The translations under genes were made by a program, and so were the position numbers. The notes under the pieces are model-generated. The model saw only the letters and a list, made by a program, of their open reading frames with translations, ran no database searches and was not told the origin of the DNA. From Pseudomonas fluorescens (GTDB taxonomy: Bacteria; Pseudomonadota; Gammaproteobacteria; Pseudomonadales; Pseudomonadaceae), in the NCBI RefSeq assembly GCF_001307275.1, contig NZ_CP012831.1, positions 6,068,501 through 6,132,500 of the forward strand: a DNA stretch of 64,000 nucleotides, read 5' to 3'. Positions 25,781 through 34,272 of this stretch are shown here, piece after piece. Position 1 is the first letter of the stretch, and every line of letters starts with the position of its first letter.

Positions 25781-27424
25781 TCAGGCGTCCAGCCAGACTT
25801 GCTCGGCAAACATGTAGCCCATGAAACCGCCCAGGGGGTTGGCGCCGTAGCCCTTTACGCGCTGATCGGCGCCATCGATGTTGCTGATGAATACCGGTAC
25901 GCCGATGCCACAGTGCTCATGTACCAGCACTTGCATGTCGCCGTACATCTTGCCGCGCTTGGCCTCGTCGGTTTCACCTCGGGCCTGCACCAACAACTGG
26001 TCGAACTGTTCGTTTTTCCAACCGGATTCATTCCACGGTGCGCTCGACTGGAAGAACTGCGAGAACAGCATGTCGGCATTGGGCCGCGGGTTGATGTTGC
26101 CGAAGCTCAGTGGGTGCTTGGCCCAATGGTTGGACCAGTAGCCATCGCTCGGCAGGCGGTTGACGTTGAGCTTGAGTCCCGCCTCCTTGGCGGACTGCTG
26201 CAGCAATACCGCGACGTCCACCGAGCCGGTCGCCGCTGGCGAGCACATCAGCGGCATGCTGATGTCTTGCATGCCGGCCTTCTTGAGCAGGAACTTGGCC
26301 TGTTCCGGATCGTAGGCCCGTTGTGGCAACTCGGCATTGTGGAAACGTGCCCCGGGTGCGATCGGATGATCGTTGCCGACCCTGGCGTAGCCGCGGAAGA
26401 TCGCCGACTTGATCTGTTCGCGGTCCAGCAGCAACTTCATGGCCTGGGTGAATTCCGGGCTTTGGCCCGGCATCTGGTCCTGACGGATGATCAGGTCAGT
26501 GTAGTTGCCCGACGGTGAATCGATGACCTGGTGCTTGGCGCTGGCCTTGATGCGAGTCGTCGAGCGTGGGTTGACCTCGTTGACGATGTGCACGTCCCCC
26601 GACAACAGGGCGTTGATCCGTGACGATTCGTCGGCAATGCCGATGAATTCGATCTCGTCCAGGTACGGCAAGCCGGGTTTCCAGTAGTTGGTATTGCGCA
26701 CACCAATGGAGCGCACCCCGGGCTTGAACTCCTTGACCTTGAACGGACCGGTACCGATGCCCTGGCTGAAATCGCTGGTGCCCTCGGGAACGATCAACAT
26801 GTGGGAGACGGCCAGGATCGACGGCAGCTCAGCGTTGGGACCGCTCAACTGTATCTGCACTTCGTGGGTGCCAACGGCTTTGACTTCGGCGAACTGCGAC
26901 GCCAGCGGCAGGACCTTGGAACCGGTGATCGGGTCCTTGTGCCGCAGCAGCGAAAACACCACGTCGGCGGCGGTCAGGGCCTTGCCATTGTGGAAGGTCA
27001 CTTCCTTGCGCAGGCTGATCACCCAAAGCGTGGCGTCGGTGGTGTCGATACGCTCGGCCAGTTCCAGCTGCGGCACCATGTGGCTGTCGAACCGCGTCAG
27101 CCCGTTATAGAACATGTAATGGCGCACATAATCGGTGGACGATGAACCTTTGGCCGGATCGAGGGTGTCGGCGGTGGAACTGGTCGAGCCGGCGACGCGA
27201 ATGCGCCCGCCAGGCTTGCCTTTGCCAGGGGCGGCCTCCTCATCGGCGAACAGCTTGCCGGCGGCGCCGAACAGGCTGCCCGCGCCCGCCACGGCCACTC
27301 CGGCCAATCCCAGCATTTGCAATGCATTGCGGCGTGACATGCCGCGATTGAGCCCTTCGAAAATGCGCAGACTTTCCGTACCTGTTATCAGCTGGGTGTC
27401 GATACTGTTTTTTTTGTCAGTCAT
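25781..27424 (-). CDS. Extracellular solute-binding protein of peptide/opine type (family 5), Tat-type signal
   Basis: A 547-residue SBP_bac_5 protein. The leader is long and has a twin-arginine motif, MSRRNALQMLGLAGVAVAG (about 30-48), so export is probably by Tat. Family signatures include DTLDPAKGS, LTAADVVFSLLRHKDP and GTGPFKVKEF. The start at 27424 is chosen because it follows AAAGGTAG at a workable distance and gives a complete leader. It delivers ligand to the adjacent permeases. The ligand is unknown; a peptide, opine or N-acyl amine would suit the neighbouring oxidase and ArgE-like enzyme. Confidence 0.92.
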   Translation of the reverse strand: MTDKKNSIDTQLITGTESLRIFEGLNRGMSRRNALQMLGLAGVAVAGAGSLFGAAGKLFADEEAAPGKGKPGGRIRVAGSTSSTADTLDPAKGSSSTDYVRHYMFYNGLTRFDSHMVPQLELAERIDTTDATLWVISLRKEVTFHNGKALTAADVVFSLLRHKDPITGSKVLPLASQFAEVKAVGTHEVQIQLSGPNAELPSILAVSHMLIVPEGTSDFSQGIGTGPFKVKEFKPGVRSIGVRNTNYWKPGLPYLDEIEFIGIADESSRINALLSGDVHIVNEVNPRSTTRIKASAKHQVIDSPSGNYTDLIIRQDQMPGQSPEFTQAMKLLLDREQIKSAIFRGYARVGNDHPIAPGARFHNAELPQRAYDPEQAKFLLKKAGMQDISMPLMCSPAATGSVDVAVLLQQSAKEAGLKLNVNRLPSDGYWSNHWAKHPLSFGNINPRPNADMLFSQFFQSSAPWNESGWKNEQFDQLLVQARGETDEAKRGKMYGDMQVLVHEHCGIGVPVFISNIDGADQRVKGYGANPLGGFMGYMFAEQVWLDA

Positions 27425-27507
27425 GTCAGTTCTACCTTTCGGAAATGATAAGGCTCGATTGCTCGCGATTAACGCAATGTGTTGAAACGTGAAGCGTCTC
27501 CCGCAAC

Positions 27508-28782
27508 TCAGTGCAAATAGTCTTGAAGGCGGTAGTACGCACCGACCAGAGGCAAAAACCAGGGCTTGCCAAAATGACCGGGGATCGCCGGCCAATCGAG
27601 TTCGCGCCAAGGGTTGGCCTCGACCTTGCCCGCCATGACGTCGGCCATGACTTGCCCCATGTGCACCGACATCTGCACACCATGGCCGCTGTAGCCCATG
27701 GAGTGATAAACCCCGCCGTGCTGGCCGGCCCGGGGCAGCCGATCGGAGGTCATGTCCACCAATCCGCCCCAGCAGTAATCGACCTTCACCTGGGCCAGTT
27801 GCGGGAACATCTGCACCATCGCCGCGTGCAAGACTTTGCCGCTCTTGGCATCGGACACGCTGTCAGACATGGCAAACCGTGCCCGCCCGCCAAACAGCAG
27901 ACGGTTGTCCGGAGTCAGGCGAAAGTAGTTACCGATCATGCGGCTGGTGACATAGGAACGGTGTGCCGGCAGCAAGCTGTCGATCAGCGCCTGTGGCAAC
28001 ACCTCGGTGGCGATCACGAAACTGCCCACCGGCACGATCCGCCGCCGATACCAGCCCAACCCACCCTGCTGAGAGGTGCCGGTGGCCAGCAGGACCTGCG
28101 TGGCCTGTAGCGATCCCTTGGTGGTATTGACCCGGTAGCCGCCGGCACTGGCTTTCCAGTCCGTGACGGACACGCCCTGGAAAATCAAGGCGCCGTGACG
28201 GGCGGCGGCCTCGGCCAACCCGACCCCGAAGCGCCCGACGTGCATCTGCACGCCGTTGCGCTGCAACAAGCCACCATGGAACTGGGCCGAGTTGACCTCT
28301 GCGCGGGTCTCTTGTGCAGACAACAATTCGACCTCGGCATCGACCTCACGCCGAATCAACTCGCAGGTGCGTGCCAAACCTTCGTAATGCATGGGCTTGG
28401 CCGCCAGCTTGAGCTTGCCGTTGCGCGTGAAGTTGCAGGCGATCTGCTCCTGCTCCACCAGCGAGACGACGCTCTGCACGGCACTTTCGTAAGCCTGGTA
28501 ATAGGCGCGGGCTTTATCGGCACCGAGGCTGGCGCTCAGGGCCGCGTAGTCCTGGGCCACGCCGGTATTGCACTGGCCGCCATTGCGCCCCGACGCCTCG
28601 CCAATGACCCGCCCGCCTTCCAGCACCGCTACATTGGCCCCCTTCAAGGCCAGGGCCCGGGCCGCGGCCAGGCCAGTGAAACCACCACCGACGATGGCCA
28701 CATCGACCTGCCCGGGCAACGCACCGAGCTGGGCACCGGTAAATGCCGGTGCGGTATCGAGCCAATAAGACTCACTGCCCAT
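27508..28782 (-). CDS. FAD-dependent amine oxidase/dehydrogenase (PuuB-like, DAO family)
   Basis: 424 residues. The N-terminal Rossmann FAD motif DVAIVGGGFTGLAAARALA (about 27-45) is followed by GEASGRNGGQCNTG, typical of gamma-glutamylputrescine oxidase relatives. The C-terminus has MGYSGHGVQMSVHMGQV, which closes the FAD site. It likely oxidises a secondary or primary amine to an aldehyde or imine, which the GabD-like enzyme could then oxidise. It lies between the HAD dehalogenase (36 bp away) and the binding-protein gene (83 bp away). Confidence 0.88.
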   Translation of the reverse strand: MGSESYWLDTAPAFTGAQLGALPGQVDVAIVGGGFTGLAAARALALKGANVAVLEGGRVIGEASGRNGGQCNTGVAQDYAALSASLGADKARAYYQAYESAVQSVVSLVEQEQIACNFTRNGKLKLAAKPMHYEGLARTCELIRREVDAEVELLSAQETRAEVNSAQFHGGLLQRNGVQMHVGRFGVGLAEAAARHGALIFQGVSVTDWKASAGGYRVNTTKGSLQATQVLLATGTSQQGGLGWYRRRIVPVGSFVIATEVLPQALIDSLLPAHRSYVTSRMIGNYFRLTPDNRLLFGGRARFAMSDSVSDAKSGKVLHAAMVQMFPQLAQVKVDYCWGGLVDMTSDRLPRAGQHGGVYHSMGYSGHGVQMSVHMGQVMADVMAGKVEANPWRELDWPAIPGHFGKPWFLPLVGAYYRLQDYLH

Positions 28783-28818
28783 GTCTAACCCCTTATGCCT
28801 TGAAGAGTGTCCAAAGAC

Positions 28819-29487
28819 TCAGAGACCGACCAGGCCGGCCAATCCGCCGATGTCCGGGATCTGGTGGTAGTTGTAGCCAGCGTTTCCAGGCAGTTCATGA
28901 CCACGGGCCACGAACGCTTTGTGCTTGATCTTCATGTCGTGGGCCGACATCAGGTCATAACGGAAGCTCGAGGACACGTGCAGGACATCCTCCGGCCCGC
29001 AGCCGAGGTTATCGAGCATGAATTCGAAGGCCGCCAGGCGCGGCTTGTAGGCTTGGGCTTGTTGAGCCGTGAAGACTTTATGGAACGGTGCACCGAGCTT
29101 GTCGACGTTGGACATGATCTGCTCGTCCATCGCGTTGGAGAAAATCACCAGGGGAATCTTGTCGGCGATTTTCGACAGGCCGGCCGGTACGTCGGCATGG
29201 GGCCCCCAGGTCGGGACGGCATCGTAGTAGAGCTGACCTTCGCCTTTGTACTCGACACCCCAACGCTTGCAGACCCGGGCCAGGGCAGTCTTGAGGATTT
29301 CATCATAGGGCCGCCAGTCACCCATCACCTGGTCCAGGCGATAGGCCGAGAAATCCTTGACGAACTGGTCCATCTGCTCGGCAGGGACCCGATCGGCGAA
29401 CAGTTCGCGCGTCATGGTCCCCATCTGAAAGTTGGTCAACGTGCCGTAGCAGTCGAAGGTAATGTACTTGGGGCGAAGGAAGCTCAT
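28819..29487 (-). CDS. Haloacid dehalogenase, type II (HAD superfamily)
   Basis: A 222-residue protein with the family's nucleophile motif ITFDCYGTLTNF (residues 9-20), motif II VIFSNAMDEQI, Lys in AYKPRLAAFEF and the SSSFRYDLMSAHDM segment near 175. Type II (S)-2-haloacid dehalogenases have this layout, but many relatives in amine-catabolic operons act on other substrates. It is the first gene of the run ending at 18052. The start ATG at 29485-29487 is preceded by weak purine-rich bases. A conserved control block lies about 75-185 bp upstream. Confidence 0.87.
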   Translation of the reverse strand: MSFLRPKYITFDCYGTLTNFQMGTMTRELFADRVPAEQMDQFVKDFSAYRLDQVMGDWRPYDEILKTALARVCKRWGVEYKGEGQLYYDAVPTWGPHADVPAGLSKIADKIPLVIFSNAMDEQIMSNVDKLGAPFHKVFTAQQAQAYKPRLAAFEFMLDNLGCGPEDVLHVSSSFRYDLMSAHDMKIKHKAFVARGHELPGNAGYNYHQIPDIGGLAGLVGL

Positions 29488-29559
29488 GAGTGCAGTCCTG
29501 AGTGATGGTTGAGGTCATGAGGGGCAAGCGGTTGCGCCGTTCCGAAAGCCTGGGTGCAA

Positions 29560-29672
29560 CGCTGCATCACGGATTTATTACAGCATCATGAGACCGTGCA
29601 TAAACGGTTAAAAGTATAGGTCCCTTGGCACAAACCACCGTTTTTCGGGGCCTGCTCAGCAGACTGTGCGGG
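29560..29672 (-). promoter_or_regulatory. Control block A, near-duplicate of the block at 31301-31413
   Basis: This roughly 112-bp stretch matches block B almost base for base. The core, ACCGTGCATAAACGGTTAAA and then AGTATAGGTC, is identical. On the minus strand TATACT (29613-29618) is a good -10 element. The palindrome ACCGT-TTATGC-ACGGT (29593-29608) covers the expected start of transcription, as a repressor site would. The plus-strand CCGTTTATG at 29718-29726 resembles a further half-site. The rest of 29488-29844 holds no gene. Confidence 0.7.
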
Positions 29673-29784
29673 ATGCGCCATGGCCGGGCATTTGCGCCGT
29701 TTTCAAGGCATTTACGGCCGTTTATGGTGCGTAAAAAACCGCTGGAACCCCCCACAAGCGGCAGAATCTGCGCCTGCAAATGAA

Positions 29785-29815
29785 AACGGGCGCATCCCCT
29801 GAGGATGCGCCCGTT
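29785..29815 (-). terminator. Rho-independent terminator after the FAD oxidoreductase gene
   Basis: A 13-bp perfect stem, AACGGGCGCATCC (29785-29797) with GGATGCGCCCGTT (29803-29815), has a five-base loop. On the minus strand it is followed by TTTTCATTTG. It lies 30 bp past the stop of the gene ending at 29845. Confidence 0.85.
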
Positions 29816-29844
29816 CATTGTTTTGCGGGTGAGTTTCCTGCGCC

Positions 29845-31185
29845 TCAGAACTCCGCGACCTTGCCCCAGGCCGAAGATTGAAAACGGTCCGGGTGATAGG
29901 GGCGCGGATCAACCAGCGGGGGCATGTCACAGACAATGTCGGCGATCAAATGGCCCGCACCCGGGCCGATGCCGAAACCATGGCCACTGAACCCCGCCGC
30001 CAGCACCAGGCCAGGCAGGCTCGCCATCTCGCCGATGCCCGGGACGCCGTCAGGCGTGCTGTCCACATAACCTGCCCAGGCTGCGGTGACCGACGAGGTT
30101 TTCAGCATCGGGATCAGGTCTACCGCGCGCTTGTAAGTCAACTCGACCGTCGAGGCGTCTGCCTTGGGATCCAGAATTCGCATGCGCTCCATCGGCGTCG
30201 GCTGGTCCAACCGCCAGCGACCCAAGCCCTCGTGCCCCGATTGAAAACCCTCCAGGCCACCGGGAGCCAGCTTGCGCCAGCGGCGCTGGAACATCGGCAG
30301 GAACTGCGGAGCGAAACGCAGCAATTGCAAGGTAGGGTCGACACGTCCTCGGCCACTGATGGCCAGCGTGATCCCGCCATCGGAGCGACGGGTCATGGAG
30401 ACTTCATCCGTGTGGAGCGCGTCCGGTATCTCTTGGGCACCTTTGGAAACCGACAGTATCGTCTGGCGAATGGACGCCTGGGGAAACCGGATGCCGTACT
30501 GACGGCAAAAAGAGGACGCCCATGCGCCACCGGCGAGCACCGCGAGCTTGGTGCGAATGGTGCCCTTCTCGGTGACGACGGCAGACAACCGGCCACCCTC
30601 GGTCTCGAGGCCACGGGCGGCGCAGCCTTGGTGCACCGTACCGCCCAGTTTAATGATGGCCCGTGCGACCGCCGGGGCGGCGCGGGATGGGTCTGCCGTG
30701 CCGTCGGTAGGTGAAAAGACCCCGCCTTTCCAGGGCTTGCCGGTGACCCGGCCATGTTGAGCGGCCTGCTCCGCCGTCAGCATGTGGGTTTTCACATTGA
30801 CGGTACGGGCAAACTCCCCCCATTTCGCCCAACCGGCCAGCTCTTTCTCGTTGTTGCTCAGGTAGAGCAAGCCACACCTTCTGAAACCTGTGTCCTCACC
30901 GGTCTCCGCTGCGAACTGCTCCCAAAGGTCAAGGCTCTTGGTCGACAGCGGCAGTTCACGAGCGTCTCGATTCTGTTGACGGCACCAGCCCCAGTTTCGA
31001 CTCGATTGCTCCGCACCCACACGGCCTTTTTCCACCAGCGCGACCTTCATGCCGCGCTTGGCCAGGTAATAGGCCGTGAAGGATCCGATAATGCCGCCGC
31101 CGATCACGACAACATCAGCGTGCGTTGGAAGCTCAGAATTCGTCTCTACGGAAATTAACGGTGCTGGCATTTTAGGGATGTCCAT
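29845..31185 (-). CDS. FAD-dependent oxidoreductase (DAO family)
   Basis: About 446 residues. The FAD Rossmann motif is DVVVIGGGIIGSFTAYYLAKRG (about 24-45), then EQSSRNWGWCRQQNRD, a signature shared by many amino-acid and opine oxidoreductases. The C-terminal AAGFSGHGFGIGPGAG completes the FAD site. It probably oxidises a D-amino acid or secondary amine at the inner membrane face. The start is uncertain: ATG at 31236, 31185 and 31170 are all in frame and none has a strong ribosome binding site; I chose the middle one. It stands alone between block B and the terminator at 29785-29815. Confidence 0.83.
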   Translation of the reverse strand: MDIPKMPAPLISVETNSELPTHADVVVIGGGIIGSFTAYYLAKRGMKVALVEKGRVGAEQSSRNWGWCRQQNRDARELPLSTKSLDLWEQFAAETGEDTGFRRCGLLYLSNNEKELAGWAKWGEFARTVNVKTHMLTAEQAAQHGRVTGKPWKGGVFSPTDGTADPSRAAPAVARAIIKLGGTVHQGCAARGLETEGGRLSAVVTEKGTIRTKLAVLAGGAWASSFCRQYGIRFPQASIRQTILSVSKGAQEIPDALHTDEVSMTRRSDGGITLAISGRGRVDPTLQLLRFAPQFLPMFQRRWRKLAPGGLEGFQSGHEGLGRWRLDQPTPMERMRILDPKADASTVELTYKRAVDLIPMLKTSSVTAAWAGYVDSTPDGVPGIGEMASLPGLVLAAGFSGHGFGIGPGAGHLIADIVCDMPPLVDPRPYHPDRFQSSAWGKVAEF

Positions 31186-31300
31186 GAAGGCCGGGGGATT
31201 TGAAGGTACGACTTCTTCAGGTGGTCGCGGGTGCATCGGCCATGCACTGAGGGTGGCGACCAGGGCAAGCCGCTACTCCGTTGTGGAAGCATCAGTGCCA

Positions 31301-31413
31301 CGCTGAATCATGGTGTTATTACAACACCAAGAAACCGTGCATAAACGGTTAAAAGTATAGGTCGCCTGGTACAAACCACCGTTTTGCGGGATGTGTTCAG
31401 CAGACTTTGCGGA
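31301..31413 (-). promoter_or_regulatory. Control block B, near-duplicate of the block at 29560-29672
   Basis: Same order of elements as block A. The palindrome ACCGTGCATAAACGGT is at 31334-31349, TATACT on the minus strand is at 31354-31359, then follow the conserved ACAAACCACCGTTTT and CAGCAGACT-TGCGG. It sits about 65-175 bp upstream of the possible starts of the FAD oxidoreductase. Two transcription units carrying the same sequence in the same orientation imply shared control. Confidence 0.7.
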
Positions 31414-31487
31414 GCGCTTCGGATTGGAGGTTTTGCTTATCTGTTTGGCGGGGCACGTCCCGGCATTTATTTAGCTGGACCACCGCT

Positions 31488-31576
31488 ATCGCGAGCAAGC
31501 TCGCTCCCACATTGGATGTTCGGCAGACAAAAATATGTGCTTAGCCCCCCTGTGGGAGCGAGCTTGCTCGCGATGA
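31488..31576. repeat. Inverted pair of REP elements (REPIN/BIME)
   Basis: CTATCGCGAGCAAGCTCGCTCCCACA (from about 31487) faces TGTGGGAGCGAGCTTGCTCGCGATG (31551-31575) across about 38 bp. These are the same REP palindromes as in the array at 17481-18046. The pair lies in the 450-bp space between the FAD oxidoreductase and the LysR gene, which otherwise contains only control block B. Confidence 0.9.
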
Positions 31577-31634
31577 GGCCTGCACATTCAACGCCTCATT
31601 GACTATGAAGCCACCTTCGCGAGCAGTTCGCTGA

Positions 31635-32519
31635 TCATGCTTTCAATGCTTCTTCCAGAAACGCCACCAAAGCCTGCACACGCGGGCTACGCAGTTTTCG
31701 TGAAGGCACCAACAGGTTGATCGGCGCACTGTCGAATTGCCAATCCGCCAGCACCCGAACCAGACGCTTGTCGGCAATGGCGTCACTGACATCCCATTGC
31801 GAACGCAGCACCAGCCCCAGGCCTTGCTCGGCCCAGCGTCGAGCCACACTGCCATCGTTGCTCAACATCGCGGGCTCGATGCGCAGGGTTTTACGCCCCT
31901 GCCCCTTGCGCAGGTGCCACAGCGTGACATCTTCATCATTTTCACGAATGCAAATGCAGCGGTGCCCGGCAAGTTGCTCAGGCGACGATGGCGTGCCGTG
32001 CTGCTCCAGATAGGCAGGGCTTGCGCACAACCATCGGTCATTTGACGTGAGGAGCCTGGCGACCCACAGGCTGTCATTGAGGTGACCGATGTGGATCACC
32101 GCGTCGCTGTCATGGCGATCCGGCCATGGCGTTTCGCGTAAATCCAGGTGCAGGCACAACTGAGGGTGCAACCTGGCGAAACGCGCCAACAGCGGTGCAA
32201 TGCGTTGCCGCCCATAGCCGAACGGCGCCGCCAGCCTGAGCGTGCCAACCAACTGCTCGTCTCGTTGCTTGAAGGACTCCGGGAGCGCTTCCAACTGCTC
32301 CAGCAAACGCGCGCTTTCCCGGGAGAAACGCTCGCCATCGGCGGTGAGACTCAGGCGCCGGGCATCGCGGTTGGCCAGCGTCAGGCCGAGTAGCGTCTCC
32401 AATTTGCGCAGGCGCATGGACAGCGCAGGAGGTGAGACATTCAGGATTCTGGCGGCGGCGCTCAACGATTCGGCGCGCGCCAGCGTCACGGCCAGACGTA
32501 GGTCCTCGATGGAGATCAT
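31635..32519 (-). CDS. LysR-family transcriptional regulator
   Basis: 294 residues. The N-terminal winged helix is ISIEDLRLAVTLARAESLSAAARILNVSP (split here only as description, residues 2-30) followed by SMRLRKLETLLGLTLANRD. The effector domain starts near residue 90. It is transcribed divergently from the D-serine dehydratase-like gene across 96 bp, the usual arrangement for a LysR regulator and its target. It is also the regulator gene nearest the two control blocks. The effector is unknown. Confidence 0.92.
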   Translation of the reverse strand: MISIEDLRLAVTLARAESLSAAARILNVSPPALSMRLRKLETLLGLTLANRDARRLSLTADGERFSRESARLLEQLEALPESFKQRDEQLVGTLRLAAPFGYGRQRIAPLLARFARLHPQLCLHLDLRETPWPDRHDSDAVIHIGHLNDSLWVARLLTSNDRWLCASPAYLEQHGTPSSPEQLAGHRCICIRENDEDVTLWHLRKGQGRKTLRIEPAMLSNDGSVARRWAEQGLGLVLRSQWDVSDAIADKRLVRVLADWQFDSAPINLLVPSRKLRSPRVQALVAFLEEALKA

Positions 32520-32615
32520 TCAATTCTACTTAATGATTGATGACGCCTCATTGAAGCACACCTTCACGACCGCTTTGTAGAGTGGGCCCTGTACCCAGTC
32601 ATTCGAGTCCTCCTT

Positions 32616-33752
32616 ATGTCAGCTTCTCTTGCCGCCCTCGATACCCCCGCCGCGCTCGTGGATGTGCCGCGCATGCAGCACAATATCCAGCGCATGCAAC
32701 AACGCATGGATGCCTTGGGTGTGCGTTTGCGCCCGCATATCAAAACCAGTAAATGCCTCCCCGTGATCCAGGCGCAGCTCGCTTCGGGTGCCAGCGGCGT
32801 CACGGTTTCGACCTTGAAGGAAGCCCAGTACTGTTTCGCGGAGGGCATTCGTGACGTCTTCTATGCCGTCGCCATCGCGCCAGGCAAGCTGCCCCAGGCC
32901 TTGCTGCTGCGGCGCCAAGGCTGCCAGTTGAGCCTCCTCACGGATAGCCTTGCCGCTGCCCAGGCCATCGTCGCCTTTGGCCAGCAACACAACGAACGTT
33001 TCGACGTCTGGATCGAGATTGACTGCGACGGCCATCGATCCGGCCTGCACGTCGAAGACGATTCACTTCTTGAAGTCGCACGGATACTCAACGAGGGTGG
33101 CATGCCGCTTCGCGGGGTGATGACCCATGCCGGATCAAGCTATGAACTCGACACCCCTGAAGCGCTGCAAGCCCTGGCCGAACAGGAACGCGCTCTTTGC
33201 GTCAAAGCGGCCCAACGACTGCGCGAAGCCGGGTTCGCCTGCCCGGAGGTCAGCATCGGCTCGACGCCTACGGCCTTGTCGGCACTGAACCTGGAAGGCG
33301 TCACTGAAGTGCGCGCCGGTGTCTATGTGTTCTTCGATCTGGTGATGCACAACATCGGTGTCTGCCAGGCCGACGAGTTGGCGCTGAGCGTGCTGACCAC
33401 CGTCATCGGTCATCAGAAAGACAAAGGCTGGATCATCACCGATGCCGGTTGGATGGCCATGAGCCGTGACCGCGGCACGCAGCGTCAGCAGCGGGACTTT
33501 GGTTATGGCCAGGTTTGCACCGAAGCCGGCGATTGGATCGAGGGCGCGTTGCTCACGGGAGCCAATCAGGAGCACGGCATTGTCTCGCTTGAAATGGCCG
33601 AGGGTGTCGACATCACCGCGCGTTTTCCCATCGGTAGCCGCCTGCGCATCCTGCCCAACCATGCCTGTGCCACAGGCGCGCAATTCCCGGACTATCACGC
33701 GGTTGACGCCGAGGGTGGCGTGCACACCTGGAGTCGCTTGCATGGCTGGTAA
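32616..33752 (+). CDS. PLP-dependent D-serine dehydratase / D-threonine aldolase family enzyme
   Basis: 378 residues with an alanine-racemase-like N-terminal barrel and a C-terminal D-serine-dehydratase-like domain. The PLP lysine is in LRPHIKTSKC (about 40-49). The C-terminal metal motif reads PNHACATG; a His-x-Cys pair is the zinc site of D-serine dehydratases, whereas D-threonine aldolases are usually His-x-Asp, so a dehydratase or related lyase is favoured. GSTPTA and EVRAGVYVFFDL are family motifs. The ATG at 32616 has only a weak upstream site. It overlaps the RidA gene by 11 bp; a RidA partner would remove the enamine product of such a dehydratase. Confidence 0.86.
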   Translation: MSASLAALDTPAALVDVPRMQHNIQRMQQRMDALGVRLRPHIKTSKCLPVIQAQLASGASGVTVSTLKEAQYCFAEGIRDVFYAVAIAPGKLPQALLLRRQGCQLSLLTDSLAAAQAIVAFGQQHNERFDVWIEIDCDGHRSGLHVEDDSLLEVARILNEGGMPLRGVMTHAGSSYELDTPEALQALAEQERALCVKAAQRLREAGFACPEVSIGSTPTALSALNLEGVTEVRAGVYVFFDLVMHNIGVCQADELALSVLTTVIGHQKDKGWIITDAGWMAMSRDRGTQRQQRDFGYGQVCTEAGDWIEGALLTGANQEHGIVSLEMAEGVDITARFPIGSRLRILPNHACATGAQFPDYHAVDAEGGVHTWSRLHGW

Positions 33753-34146
33753 TCAAACAGGTGCGATCCAGTTGATCAGCACGGCCAACGCCGCGGCGCC
33801 GGGTGGGCATTACGCCCAGGCGGTGGTGCACCAGGGCGTTCTGTATGTGTCCGGGCAACTGCCCATACGCGCCGACGGCGTCCACAGTGCCGACCAATCG
33901 TTTGAGGTCCAGGCCGCCATCGCCCTCGATAACCTGGTGGCGATCCTCGGTGCAGCAGGCCGGAGCACTCGCGACCTGCTGAAGGTCACGGTCTATGTCG
34001 CAGGTATCGAGCACTGGCCTGCGTTCGATCAAATCTACGCCCGTTACCTGGGAGAGCATCGGCCAGCGCGAGCGGTGGTACCTGTTCCGGCCTTGCATCA
34101 TGGCTACCTGATCGAAATCGAAGCGATGGCCCTCGCCACGGGGTAA
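33742..34146 (+). CDS. RidA family enamine/imine deaminase
   Basis: A 134-residue YjgF/RidA/UK114 protein. It starts MAGNQTGAIQ and contains ISTANAAAPGGHYAQAVV, LYVSGQLPI, the long helix DNLVAILGAAGRS and the active-site segment HRPARAVVPVPAL with the conserved Arg, then YLIEIEAMA. RidA proteins hydrolyse reactive 2-aminoacrylate-type enamines released by PLP dehydratases. The 11-bp overlap with the preceding PLP enzyme gene makes a joint role likely. Confidence 0.93.
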   Translation: MAGNQTGAIQLISTANAAAPGGHYAQAVVHQGVLYVSGQLPIRADGVHSADQSFEVQAAIALDNLVAILGAAGRSTRDLLKVTVYVAGIEHWPAFDQIYARYLGEHRPARAVVPVPALHHGYLIEIEAMALATG

Positions 34147-34272
34147 TGCCAAGTTAGCCCGGCAGATACGGCAGATTCTCCTTTGCGCACTTGAACAACG
34201 GCATCTTTTGTCTGGGCTGCTTTGTTAGCTTATTGAGCAGGCTCGACATACCGCTCTAAAGGAACACCTTGG

